This document shows, one piece after another, positions 27,357 to 35,444 of a stretch of DNA of 64,000 nt. Every line of letters starts with the position of its first letter. The first letter of the stretch is position 1. This DNA comes from Martelella limonii (lineage in GTDB: Bacteria > Pseudomonadota > Alphaproteobacteria > Rhizobiales > Rhizobiaceae). The position numbers and the translations under genes were made by a program. The notes below the pieces were generated by a model. The model did no database searches. It was not told the DNA's origin and saw only the letters and a program-made list of their open reading frames with translations. Where the stretch lies: contig NZ_JABUOU010000009.1 of assembly GCF_013344475.1 (NCBI RefSeq), forward strand, positions 62,001-126,000. Reading direction: 5' to 3'.

Positions 27357-27677
27357 CCTGTTGCTCCTCCGCTTCATTCGGGCCTAAAAAGCAGCGGCGT
27401 TGACAAGTTGTCAAGTTGGAATTTTCGTAAAGTTAGGAGTCGATTGAAGAACTCTCATATAAAAATATATATATAACATATGTTTATCGGAAAGTGATGG
27501 GACTTGAATGGATTTAGTTCGAGAACCTGTTTGACAAACATTGCCAACTTTACCAATATCGCGCCAAGCGTTGACGCCGTGCCCGCGTCTTCGTTCGCAA
27601 TGATCAATGCAGATTGCGCGGCAGCGGCGCCGACTTGTTGTCAACACTTGCTGCAGATGTCTCGGAGGAGGAGATCG
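27357..27677. promoter_or_regulatory. Divergent control region with three TTGWCAA palindromes
   Basis: 321 bp between the leftward sialidase-like gene and the rightward ABC operon. It contains TTGACAAGTTGTCAA at 27400-27414 (7-bp arms, 1-bp centre), TGTTTGACAAACA at 27528-27540 and TGTTGTCAACA at 27636-27646. All share a TTG-A/T-CAA core. Between them lies a very AT-rich stretch (27451-27490) suited to a promoter. The first site is about 45 bp before the sialidase start and the last about 30 bp before the binding-protein start. Confidence 0.6.
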
Positions 27678-29174
27678 ATGAAAAAGAAAAGTTTGCTTGC
27701 GGGGCTGTTGTTTGCAACATCGCTGACCCCCGCCTATGCGCAGGATGCCTCGGTCACGATCGTGCTGGGAGAAGAGCCCGATCTGATGGAGCCCTGCATG
27801 GCCACGCGTTCCAACATCGGACGCATCGTGCTTCAGAACATTTCCGAGACGCTGACGGAGCTTGATGTCCGGGGCGACGAGGGCCTGAAGCCGCGTCTCG
27901 CCGAAAGCTGGGAGATGACCGACGACAATACCTGGCGCTTCCACCTGCGCGAGGGCGTCACCTTTTCCGACGGCAGCACGTTCGATGCCGAGGATGTGAA
28001 GCACTCCTTCGACCGGGCGCAGAGCGACCAGATCGTCTGCGAAATCTCGCGTTATTATGATGGCATCGAGATCACGCCGACCGTCGTCGACGAACATACG
28101 ATCGACTTCAAGTCCGAACCCGCGCAGCCGATCCTGCCGCTGCTCCTGTCGCTGTTGACGATCGTTCCTTCCGAAACGCCGATCGAATTCACCCGCGAGC
28201 CTGTCGGTACCGGACCTTACGTCTTGACTGACTGGACGCCCGGCCAGAGCATCACGCTCAAGCTGCGCGATGATTACTGGGGCGACGCTCCGGCCGTTCA
28301 GACCGCCGAATACGTGTTCCGGACCGATCCGGCCGTTCGCGCCGCCATGGTCGAAACGGGCGAGGCCGACATCGCACCGTCGATCTCTGCGATCGATGCG
28401 ACCACCGATCTCGATCACGCCTATCCGAACTCGGAAACCACCTATCTTCGGGTCGACAATTCAGTCGCCCCGCTCAACGACAAGCGGGTGCGCGAGGCGC
28501 TCAACCTTGCCATCGATCGGGATGCGTTCATCGGCACGATCCTGCCGGAAGGCTCGCAGGTCGCAACCGCGATCAACGTGCCGACCACGCTCGGCTGGAA
28601 CCCGGACGTGAAGCCCTGGCCGTTCGATCCGGATCGCGCCAGGAGCCTGCTTGAAGAGGCGAAGGCCGATGGCGTTCCGGTCGATACCGAAATCCTGCTT
28701 GTCGGCCGCACCGGCAACTTCCCGGGCGCGACGGAATTCTACGAGGCGATCGGCGGCATGCTGAGCGACGCCGGTTTCAACATCAAGGTTCAGATGGTTG
28801 AGGTTGCCGAGCACGAGCAGTTCTACTCCAAGCCCTATGTCGAGGATCGCGGCCCGATCCTGGTCGGCGCGCAGCACGACAATTCGCGCGGCGATCCGGT
28901 GTTCTCGATGTTCTTCAAATATCACTCCGATGGCCGCCAGTCCGGCATTTCGGATGAGCATGCTGATGAGCTGATCGAAGAGGCAACGGCGGCAACCGGC
29001 GAGAACCGCGTGGAATTGTGGTCGGATCTGTTTGCCTATCTGCATGACGATGTGGTGGCCGACGTGCTGCTGTTCCACATGGTCGGCTTTGCCCGGGTTG
29101 GCGAGAGTGTGGACTTCACGCCCACGATCGCCACCAACAGCCAGCTGCAGCTGTCTGAAATCGGCGTAAAGTGA
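27678..29174 (+). CDS. ABC transporter substrate-binding protein, family 5 (PepT class)
   Basis: 498-residue periplasmic binding protein (SBP_bac_5). A Sec signal peptide is clear (MKKKSLLAGLLFATSLTPAYA, cleavage about residue 21). The body shows LAESWEMTDDNTWRFHLREG followed by TFSDGSTFDAEDV and REPVGTGPYVLTDW, the family signatures. ATG 27678 follows GGAGGAGGAG. The ligand is not readable; besides peptides, this class imports nickel, opines, oligosaccharides and, in the Haemophilus ducreyi SatABCD system, sialic acid. First gene of a four-gene importer operon. Confidence 0.93.
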   Translation: MKKKSLLAGLLFATSLTPAYAQDASVTIVLGEEPDLMEPCMATRSNIGRIVLQNISETLTELDVRGDEGLKPRLAESWEMTDDNTWRFHLREGVTFSDGSTFDAEDVKHSFDRAQSDQIVCEISRYYDGIEITPTVVDEHTIDFKSEPAQPILPLLLSLLTIVPSETPIEFTREPVGTGPYVLTDWTPGQSITLKLRDDYWGDAPAVQTAEYVFRTDPAVRAAMVETGEADIAPSISAIDATTDLDHAYPNSETTYLRVDNSVAPLNDKRVREALNLAIDRDAFIGTILPEGSQVATAINVPTTLGWNPDVKPWPFDPDRARSLLEEAKADGVPVDTEILLVGRTGNFPGATEFYEAIGGMLSDAGFNIKVQMVEVAEHEQFYSKPYVEDRGPILVGAQHDNSRGDPVFSMFFKYHSDGRQSGISDEHADELIEEATAATGENRVELWSDLFAYLHDDVVADVLLFHMVGFARVGESVDFTPTIATNSQLQLSEIGVK

Positions 29175-29192
29175 AACCTGTCCTTCTGCCAT

Positions 29193-29219
29193 GGCACGCG
29201 CGGTCCACCCGCGCGTGCC
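29193..29219 (+). terminator. Intercistronic hairpin between binding-protein and permease genes
   Basis: A perfect 11-bp GC stem GGCACGCGCGG/CCGCGCGTGCC with loop TCCAC, followed by TTTC, lies 18 nt after the binding-protein stop. Such hairpins in ABC operons cause partial termination or 3' protection, so the binding protein is made in excess over the permeases. Confidence 0.7.
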
Positions 29220-29245
29220 TTTCATGAAACGAGCGGGCGAAAACC

Positions 29246-30160
29246 ATGAAAAGAATGCTGGGAAAGCGCGGCCTCTCAAGTCTGGTGTCGCTTCTGGTGC
29301 TTGTCGTGCTGGTGTTCTTCCTGTCGCGACTGACCGGCGATCCGACCTCGCTGTATCTGCCGGTCGATGCGTCAGAGACGATGCGGGAGAATTTCCGCGC
29401 GATCCACGGCCTCAATGATCCGGTGATCGTCCAGTTCTGGCACTATGTCACCGATCTGGTGCGGCTCGATTTCGGCGACAGCCTGCGCAAGGCGCGTCCG
29501 GCGATCGATGTGGTGCTGGAAGCCTTCACCTGGACCCTCCAGCTTGCCTTCATCACCATGCTGCTGGTGACGATTGCCGCAATCACGGTCGGCTCGATTG
29601 CCGCCTTTCACGTTGGCACCTGGTTTGACAGGGTCGCGTCCGTGCTGTCGCTGATCGGCGCTTCGGCTCCGGATTTCTGGATCGCCATCGTCGGTATCGT
29701 GCTGTTTTCGGTCCATCTCGGCTGGCTGCCAACATCGGGTACAGGCTCTGCCGCCCACTGGATCCTGCCGGTCGCCGTGCTGTTCATCCGACCCTTCGGG
29801 CTGATCCTGCAGATCGTGCGCGGTTCGATGATCAATGCGCTGGGCTCGGCTTACGTGAAGACGGCCCGCGCCAAGGGCGTGAAGAACCGTCCGATCGTCT
29901 TCGTCCATGCGCTGCGCAATGCGATGCTGCCGGTGATCACCGTGATCGGCGATCAGGCCGCAGCACTCCTGAACGGCGCCGTCGTGGTCGAGACCATTTT
30001 CGGATTTCCCGGCATCGGCAAGCTGATGATCGATTCCATCCTGCAGCGCGACTTCAACGTCATTCTGGCCGCTATCATGGTCACGGCGATTGCAATCTTC
30101 GTCATGAACCTGCTGATCGACATATTCTATGCGGTGCTCGATCCGCGCATTCGCACGTGA
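29246..30160 (+). CDS. ABC transporter permease, DppB type
   Basis: 304-residue inner-membrane permease with about six helices. The N-terminal helix is followed by the LTGDPTSLYLP segment, and the EAA loop is GSAYVKTARAKGVKNRPIVFVHALRNAML, typical for DppB/OppB proteins. The end VLDPRIRT is the usual family C-terminus. ATG 29246 (29255 is an alternative). It overlaps the reading frame of the next permease only at its stop. Confidence 0.94.
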   Translation: MKRMLGKRGLSSLVSLLVLVVLVFFLSRLTGDPTSLYLPVDASETMRENFRAIHGLNDPVIVQFWHYVTDLVRLDFGDSLRKARPAIDVVLEAFTWTLQLAFITMLLVTIAAITVGSIAAFHVGTWFDRVASVLSLIGASAPDFWIAIVGIVLFSVHLGWLPTSGTGSAAHWILPVAVLFIRPFGLILQIVRGSMINALGSAYVKTARAKGVKNRPIVFVHALRNAMLPVITVIGDQAAALLNGAVVVETIFGFPGIGKLMIDSILQRDFNVILAAIMVTAIAIFVMNLLIDIFYAVLDPRIRT

Positions 30161-30168
30161 GGCCGAAG

Positions 30169-31095
30169 ATGAGTACCACAACAACCCAGGCGACCATGCC
30201 CCAGCAGGAAGCCGGCCTGATGCGCCGGTATCTTAAGATGCTCTGGGCCGACAAGTTCGCCTTCTGCGCAGCACTGTTTCTGATCCTGATCATTCTCTGC
30301 GCGATCTTCGGGCCGATGCTGCTTGAAGGTGTCGCCGCCAAGCAGAACCTCAGGGCGCGCAATGCCGCGCCGTTCACGTTTGATCGCGGCTTTCTTTATA
30401 TCCTCGGCGGCGATGCGCTCGGAAGGCCGCTTCTGGCCCGCATCGTGGTGGCCGCGCAGAACACCATGGCGGTGTCCGCGGGCGCTGTCGCCGGGTCGAT
30501 GATCATCGGCTCGACCCTCGGGCTGATCGCCGGCTATCGCGGACGCTGGCATTCGGAAGTGATCATGCGGCTTGCCGACGTCATCATGTCGTTTCCCTCG
30601 CTGCTGCTCGCCGTTACCGTGCTCTACGTGCTTGAGCCATCGATCGGAAACCTCATCCTCGTGCTCGCCATCACCCGGATCCCGATCTATCTCAGGACGA
30701 CCAGGGCGGAAGTGATGGAGGTGCGCCAGCGCATGTTCGTGCAGGCGGCGCAGGTCATGGGCGCGTCCAATCTCAGGATCGTGGTCCGCCATATCCTGCC
30801 GGTGGTCCTGCCCACACTGCTGACGGTCGCGACCCTCGATTTCGCCTTCGTGATGCTCGCCGAATCGGCGCTTTCCTTCCTCGGCATCGGCATCCAGCCG
30901 CCGGAAATCACATGGGGCCTGATGGTGAGCCAGGGACGGCAATATCTGACCACCGCCTGGTGGCTCGCCTTCTGGCCCGGTCTTGCGATCATCCTCACCA
31001 CGATGTCGCTCAATCTGCTGTCGAGCTGGATGCGGATTGCGCTCAATCCCACGCAGCGCTGGCGGCTTGAAATCGGGAGCAAGTCCAATGGCTGA
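30169..31095 (+). CDS. ABC transporter permease, DppC type
   Basis: 308-residue second permease (DppC/OppC) with an N-terminal cytosolic tail and about six helices. GGDALGRPLLARIVVAAQNT is the characteristic DxxGRD-like entry (here DALGRP). The EAA loop is RQRMFVQAAQVMGASNLRIVVRHILP, and ESALSFLGIGIQPPEITWG is the family signature. ATG 30169 has GAGG six bases upstream; GTG 30157, overlapping the previous stop, is an alternative. The stop overlaps the next start by 8 bp. Confidence 0.93.
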   Translation: MSTTTTQATMPQQEAGLMRRYLKMLWADKFAFCAALFLILIILCAIFGPMLLEGVAAKQNLRARNAAPFTFDRGFLYILGGDALGRPLLARIVVAAQNTMAVSAGAVAGSMIIGSTLGLIAGYRGRWHSEVIMRLADVIMSFPSLLLAVTVLYVLEPSIGNLILVLAITRIPIYLRTTRAEVMEVRQRMFVQAAQVMGASNLRIVVRHILPVVLPTLLTVATLDFAFVMLAESALSFLGIGIQPPEITWGLMVSQGRQYLTTAWWLAFWPGLAIILTTMSLNLLSSWMRIALNPTQRWRLEIGSKSNG

Positions 31096-32710
31096 TCATC
31101 TCCTCGAAGTCCGCAATCTCTCGGTCCGGTTCCATACCGCCCGCGGCATCGTCAATGCGGTCAACGATATTTCCTGGCATCTCGATCGCGGCGAGACTCT
31201 GGCGATCCTGGGTGAAAGCGGCTCCGGCAAATCGGTCTCCGCTTCGGCCGTGATGAACCTGATCGACATGCCGCCCGGTGAGATCACCAGTGGCGAGGTG
31301 CTGTTCGAGGGCCGCGATCTTCTGAAGATGGACGGCGAGGCGCGCCGCCGGATCAACGGCAAGCGCATCGCCATGATCTTTCAGGATCCGCTCAGCCATC
31401 TGAACCCGGTCTATCCCGTCGGCTGGCAGATCGCTGAAGCAGCGATGTGCCACGGTGTTGGCCGGAACGAGGCTTATCAGCGGGCGCGGCAATTGATGGC
31501 GCGCGTCGGCATTCCCGAGCCGGATGCGGCGGCCGCCAAATATCCGCACCAGTTTTCCGGCGGCCAACGCCAGCGACTGATGATCGCGATGGCGCTGGCG
31601 CTGAAGCCGGACATCCTGATTGCCGATGAGCCCACCACCGCACTCGATGTCACCGTTCAGGCCGAAGTGCTGTCGCTGCTGGAGGAGCTTCAGGCTGAAA
31701 CCGGCATGGGGTTGCTGCTGATCACCCACGATCTCGGCGTGGTCGCTGAAGCTGCCGATCGGGCCGTGGTGATGGAAGGCGGGCGGGTTGTTGAAAGCGG
31801 CACGCCGCGCGAACTCTATCACAATGCGCAACACCCCTATACGCGCAAGCTTCTGGCATCGGCACCCGGCAAGGGAAAGATGCGCGAACCCGGAAGGCAG
31901 CGCGCGCCGATCCTCGAAATCAGCAACCTCACCATGCGCTATGGTGGGTTCGAGGCGCTGAAGGGCGTGAGCTTCTCGCTCTATCCGGGCGAGACGCTGG
32001 CAGTTGTCGGCGAGAGCGGGTCCGGCAAGTCGACGGTTGCCAAGCTGATCCTCAGGCTTGAGGACGCGACCGGCGGCGAAGTCCGGTGGAAAGGCGACAA
32101 CCTGCTGCAATGGTCGCCGCGCCAGATGCGCGATGTCCGCCGCAATCTGCAGATGGTGTTCCAGGATCCGACCCAGTCGCTGAACCCGCACATGTCGGTC
32201 TACCAGATCATTTCGGAAGCCTGGGTCATTCACCCGGACATCCTGGCAAAGGCGAAATGGCGCGATCGGGTGGATGAGTTGCTGGCGCAGGTGGGGCTAA
32301 AGCCGGAGCATGCCGGGCGTTATCCGCACCAGCTTTCCGGTGGCCAGCGTCAGCGCATCGCGATTGCCCGCGCGCTCGCGCTCGAGCCCGATGTGATCAT
32401 CTGCGACGAAGCGGTCTCGGCGCTCGACGTATCGATCCAGGCGCAGGTGATCGCCCTTCTTGGCGAACTGCGTGATCGCTACGGCATCGCCTTCATCTTC
32501 ATCGCCCATGATCTGCCGGTGGTGCGCGATTTTGCCGATCGGGTTCTGGTCATGAAGCGCGGCGAGATCGTGGAGCAGGGGAGCGTCCGCCAGATCTTCG
32601 AGGCGCCGCGCGAACTTTACACCCAGCGTCTGCTGGCCGCAGGCCTTGATGCCGATCCGGACATTCAGGCTGAGCATCGCCGCAAGCGTCTCGCGCTTGC
32701 TTCGGGTTGA
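31088..32710 (+). CDS. ABC transporter ATP-binding protein, fused DppD-DppF type
   Basis: 540 residues with two complete ABC domains in one chain. Domain 1 (about 1-265) has [26 protein letters not shown] and [13 protein letters not shown]; the oligopeptide ATPase C-terminal extension [11 protein letters not shown] follows. Domain 2 (about 285-540) has [27 protein letters not shown] and [13 protein letters not shown], in which the usual Pro after DE is Ala. ATG 31088 overlaps the permease end. It completes the importer. Confidence 0.94.
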   Translation: MADHLLEVRNLSVRFHTARGIVNAVNDISWHLDRGETLAILGESGSGKSVSASAVMNLIDMPPGEITSGEVLFEGRDLLKMDGEARRRINGKRIAMIFQDPLSHLNPVYPVGWQIAEAAMCHGVGRNEAYQRARQLMARVGIPEPDAAAAKYPHQFSGGQRQRLMIAMALALKPDILIADEPTTALDVTVQAEVLSLLEELQAETGMGLLLITHDLGVVAEAADRAVVMEGGRVVESGTPRELYHNAQHPYTRKLLASAPGKGKMREPGRQRAPILEISNLTMRYGGFEALKGVSFSLYPGETLAVVGESGSGKSTVAKLILRLEDATGGEVRWKGDNLLQWSPRQMRDVRRNLQMVFQDPTQSLNPHMSVYQIISEAWVIHPDILAKAKWRDRVDELLAQVGLKPEHAGRYPHQLSGGQRQRIAIARALALEPDVIICDEAVSALDVSIQAQVIALLGELRDRYGIAFIFIAHDLPVVRDFADRVLVMKRGEIVEQGSVRQIFEAPRELYTQRLLAAGLDADPDIQAEHRRKRLALASG

Positions 32711-32754
32711 CGAGGCGGCAAATATCTATTGATCAAAGCCAGCCATGTTTCTAA

Positions 32755-32785
32755 GATCACTCATCATTAATCGTGATGGGTGATC
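32755..32785. promoter_or_regulatory. Long inverted repeat over the LysR start
   Basis: GATCACTCATCA (32755-32766) and TGATGGGTGATC (32774-32785) form 12-bp arms with one mismatch around TTAATCG. It covers the possible starts GTG 32773 and ATG 32776 and ends 2 bp before ATG 32788. It may be an autoregulatory operator or an mRNA hairpin limiting translation. Confidence 0.5.
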
Positions 32786-32787
32786 CC

Positions 32788-33735
32788 ATGGCAGCGCCTC
32801 TTGATATCGATCAGCTTCAGACCTTCGTCGCGATCGTCGACTATGGTTCCTTCACGCGCGCGTCCGAACATGTGTTCAAGACGCAGTCGGCGGTCTCGAT
32901 GCAGATGCGTCGGCTCGAGGAGCGCATCGGCAAGCAGCTCTTCACCAAGGATGGCCGGGGCGTGAAGTTGACGGACGATGGCGACAAGCTTTTGAACTAC
33001 GCCCGTCGCATCATCCGGCTCAACAACGAGGCGATCACGGCTTTCGACGAGAACAGCCTTCAGGGTTCGCTCCGGATCGGCACGCCGGATGATTATGCGG
33101 ATCGCTACATGCCGGACATCATCAACCGCTTTGCCAACTCGCATCCCAATGTCGAGCTCTATATCGTCTGCGAGGATTCGGTCGATCTCGCCGAGCGGCT
33201 CAAGCAGGGAGAGCTCGATCTGGCGCTCGTCACCCATAATCCGCGGACGCGCCTTTCGGACGTTGTGCGGACGGAAGCGCTGTGCTGGGTGGGGTCTGCC
33301 AACCATCCGCTGCCGGTAGATCGCCCCGTGCCGCTTGCCGTTGGACGGCGCGATTGCTGCTGGCGGGACCTTGCCGTTTCCGCACTCAACAATGTTGGCC
33401 GCGAATATCGCATCCTGTTTACGAGCTGGTCGGCCACAGTGCTTGCCTCGGCCGTGCTCGCGGGCATGGCGGTGTCGGTACTGCCGGAATCGGCGGTGCG
33501 CAACGGCATGCGGGTGCTCACCCCGGCAGATGGCTTTCCGACGCTTGAGCCGGTCCAGATCGGGTTGATGAAGCGGCCGGGCGCGCCTGCCTCGCTGATC
33601 AACGCGCTGTCGAACCACATCATCGCCTCGCTCGACAATATCAGCCAGGTCGATCTTGTGGCAGAGCCGGAGATGGAGCGTCACTCTCCGCGCCTGCCGC
33701 GTCTCAGGCCCGGCCACATGCTGGCAAGCTGGTAG
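32788..33735 (+). CDS. LysR-family transcriptional regulator
   Basis: About 315 residues: an N-terminal LTTR helix-turn-helix (LDIDQLQTFVAIVDYGSFTRASEHVFKTQSAVSMQM) and an effector-binding domain (GSLRIGTPDDYADRYMPDI, LDLALVT). The start is uncertain among GTG 32773, ATG 32776 and ATG 32788; the last is chosen because it lies just outside the inverted repeat and gives the usual N-terminal length. It lies 77 bp after the ABC ATPase gene on the same strand and ends 5 bp from the convergent IclR gene. Its targets may be the importer or neighbouring operons. Confidence 0.88.
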   Translation: MAAPLDIDQLQTFVAIVDYGSFTRASEHVFKTQSAVSMQMRRLEERIGKQLFTKDGRGVKLTDDGDKLLNYARRIIRLNNEAITAFDENSLQGSLRIGTPDDYADRYMPDIINRFANSHPNVELYIVCEDSVDLAERLKQGELDLALVTHNPRTRLSDVVRTEALCWVGSANHPLPVDRPVPLAVGRRDCCWRDLAVSALNNVGREYRILFTSWSATVLASAVLAGMAVSVLPESAVRNGMRVLTPADGFPTLEPVQIGLMKRPGAPASLINALSNHIIASLDNISQVDLVAEPEMERHSPRLPRLRPGHMLASW

Positions 33736-33740
33736 GGCGC

Positions 33741-34496
33741 TCAGACGATCCGCTTCAGGTTCTGCTGCACCTTCAATAGCGCCGGCAGATAGGTCTCGAT
33801 CAGGCTTTCGGGCGGGTCGCCGTTGACCGCCATGCCGGTGTTCAGGGCGGCGACGGTGCGGCCGCGGCCATCGACGACCGGGACGGCGATCGAGCGAAGC
33901 CCCATTTCAATCTCCTGGTCGATCAGGCTGTAGCCGAGAGCCCGCGCTGACAGCACGCGCGCCATGATGTCGTCCGGATCGGTCAGGCTTTTCGATGTGC
34001 GCGGAGCGAGATTGGCGCGGGCAATTATATTTTGCGCTTCCTTGTCCGGCAGTGCCGCCAGGAGAACGCGCCCCATGGAGGTGGCGTGCACGGGAAGCCT
34101 CGAACCCGGCATCAGCCCGATCGACATCACCCGGCGCTGGGCGGCGCGGGCGATATAGACGATCTCGGTTTCATCGAGCAGCGCCACCGAACAGGACTGG
34201 CCGATCTGCTCCGAAAGCTGGTCCAGCCAGGGCTGCACGAGCTGCGGCAGCGGCAGCGCGTTGAGTGCGCTCATGCCAAGCCGGAGCGCCTGCGGCGTCA
34301 GCGCGAAATACTTGCCGTCATAGCTCGCATAGCCCTCGGCATGCAGCGTCAGCAGGCAGCGCCTTGCGGTGGCACGATCGAAGCCGGTTGCCGCCGCCAC
34401 ATCGGCGATCGAGAGCCGTGGCGTGGCCGCACCGAAACAGGTGATGACGCGCAGCCCCTTGGCGAAAGAGGCGATATGGTCGGTTGGACGCAGCAT
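33741..34496 (-). CDS. IclR-family regulator (PcaR/PobR-like)
   Basis: 251 residues. The N-terminal IclR helix-turn-helix includes FAKGLRVITCFGAATPRLSIADVAAATG and RATARRCLLTLHAEGY. The C-terminal domain has LPVHATSMGRVLLAALP and YSLIDQEIEMGLRSIAVPV. The length and the GLRVI entry resemble the PcaR/PcaU/PobR branch that controls aromatic-acid pathways. ATG complement 34496. It is the last gene of the leftward hydroxycinnamate cluster, 57 bp after the amidohydrolase. pcaIJF, a classic PcaR target, lies 12 kb away without its own regulator. Confidence 0.88.
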   Translation of the reverse strand: MLRPTDHIASFAKGLRVITCFGAATPRLSIADVAAATGFDRATARRCLLTLHAEGYASYDGKYFALTPQALRLGMSALNALPLPQLVQPWLDQLSEQIGQSCSVALLDETEIVYIARAAQRRVMSIGLMPGSRLPVHATSMGRVLLAALPDKEAQNIIARANLAPRTSKSLTDPDDIMARVLSARALGYSLIDQEIEMGLRSIAVPVVDGRGRTVAALNTGMAVNGDPPESLIETYLPALLKVQQNLKRIV

Positions 34497-34510
34497 GAGA
34501 CGATCTTGTC

Positions 34511-34526
34511 TTGAACAAAGTTCGCA
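34511..34526. promoter_or_regulatory. Possible IclR operator
   Basis: GAAC-AAA-GTTC (34513-34523) within TTGAACAAAGTTCGCA precedes the IclR gene by 15-30 bp. The element TGCGAAC that it contains on the other strand recurs upstream of pcaI (46226-46232). Confidence 0.35.
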
Positions 34527-34553
34527 TTGTGCACATCGTGACCCGTGGCGCAA

Positions 34554-35435
34554 TCAGCCGGGCTGATCGATGCCGAGAAGCCGCATCGCGTTTTCCTTCA
34601 AGATCAGCGGTCGCACCTCGTCGCGGAACGGCGCCTTGTCGAAGGCGTCGAGCCATTTCTCCGGCGCGATCATCGGCCAGTCGGAACCGAACAGCATCTT
34701 CTTCTTCAAAAGCGTGTTGGAATAGCGGATCAGGATTTCCGGGAAATATTTCGGCGACCAGCCGGAGAGGTCGATATAGACATTCGGCTTGTGGGTCGCA
34801 ATCGACAGCGCCTCCTCCTGCCACGGGAAGGAGGGATGGGCGAGGATGATCGGCATGTCGGGAAAATCGACGGCGACGTCATCGATGTACATAGGGTTCG
34901 AGTATTTGAGCCGCATGCCGTTTCCGCCCGGCATGCCCGAGCCGACGCCGGTCTGGCCGGTGTGAAACAGGGCCGGCTTTCCGGTTTCGGCAATCGCCTC
35001 GTAAAGCGGATAGGCCATGCGATCGTTCGGATAGAAGCCCTGCATTGTCGGGTGGAACTTGAAGCCCTGAACGCCATGGTTTTCGACCAGATCGCGCGCC
35101 TCGCGGGCCCCGAGCTTGCCCTTGGCGGGATCGATCGAGGCGAAGGGGATCAGGATATCGTTTTCCTTTTCGCAGGCCTCTGCGACCTCATAGTTCGAAT
35201 AGCGCCGGAAGCCGGTCTCGCGTTCGGAATCGACCGGGAAGATCACGGCGGCGATGTTCATTGCGCGGTAATGGGCGGCCGTTTCCGGAATGGTCGGCGG
35301 ATGGGCCCAGGGGGCGTTGAAATATTTCGCCATCGCCGTCTGCAGGTCGTCATAGCCGTCATCGGCATGGCAGCCGCAGGGCTCTTCTGCATGGGTATGG
35401 ATGTCGATGGCGCGGACCTTGGCAAAATCAACCAT
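34554..35435 (-). CDS. Amidohydrolase-2 family protein of the hydroxycinnamate cluster
   Basis: 293-residue metal-dependent hydrolase of the ACMSD/resorcylate decarboxylase-like amidohydrolase-2 family. Metal-binding HxH is in AIDIHTHAEEP, a His in GFKFHPTMQG, IILAHPSFPWQEEA is the third metal segment and FGSDWP gives the final Asp. It begins 9 bp after fcs in the same operon. Because no dedicated thiolase exists in the cluster, it may be the enzyme that splits the aryl beta-ketoacyl-CoA; this is inferred from position and from the analogous Agrobacterium fabrum locus. Decarboxylation of an aromatic acid is an alternative. Confidence 0.85.
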   Translation of the reverse strand: MVDFAKVRAIDIHTHAEEPCGCHADDGYDDLQTAMAKYFNAPWAHPPTIPETAAHYRAMNIAAVIFPVDSERETGFRRYSNYEVAEACEKENDILIPFASIDPAKGKLGAREARDLVENHGVQGFKFHPTMQGFYPNDRMAYPLYEAIAETGKPALFHTGQTGVGSGMPGGNGMRLKYSNPMYIDDVAVDFPDMPIILAHPSFPWQEEALSIATHKPNVYIDLSGWSPKYFPEILIRYSNTLLKKKMLFGSDWPMIAPEKWLDAFDKAPFRDEVRPLILKENAMRLLGIDQPG

Positions 35436-35444
35436 GTCGTCTCC

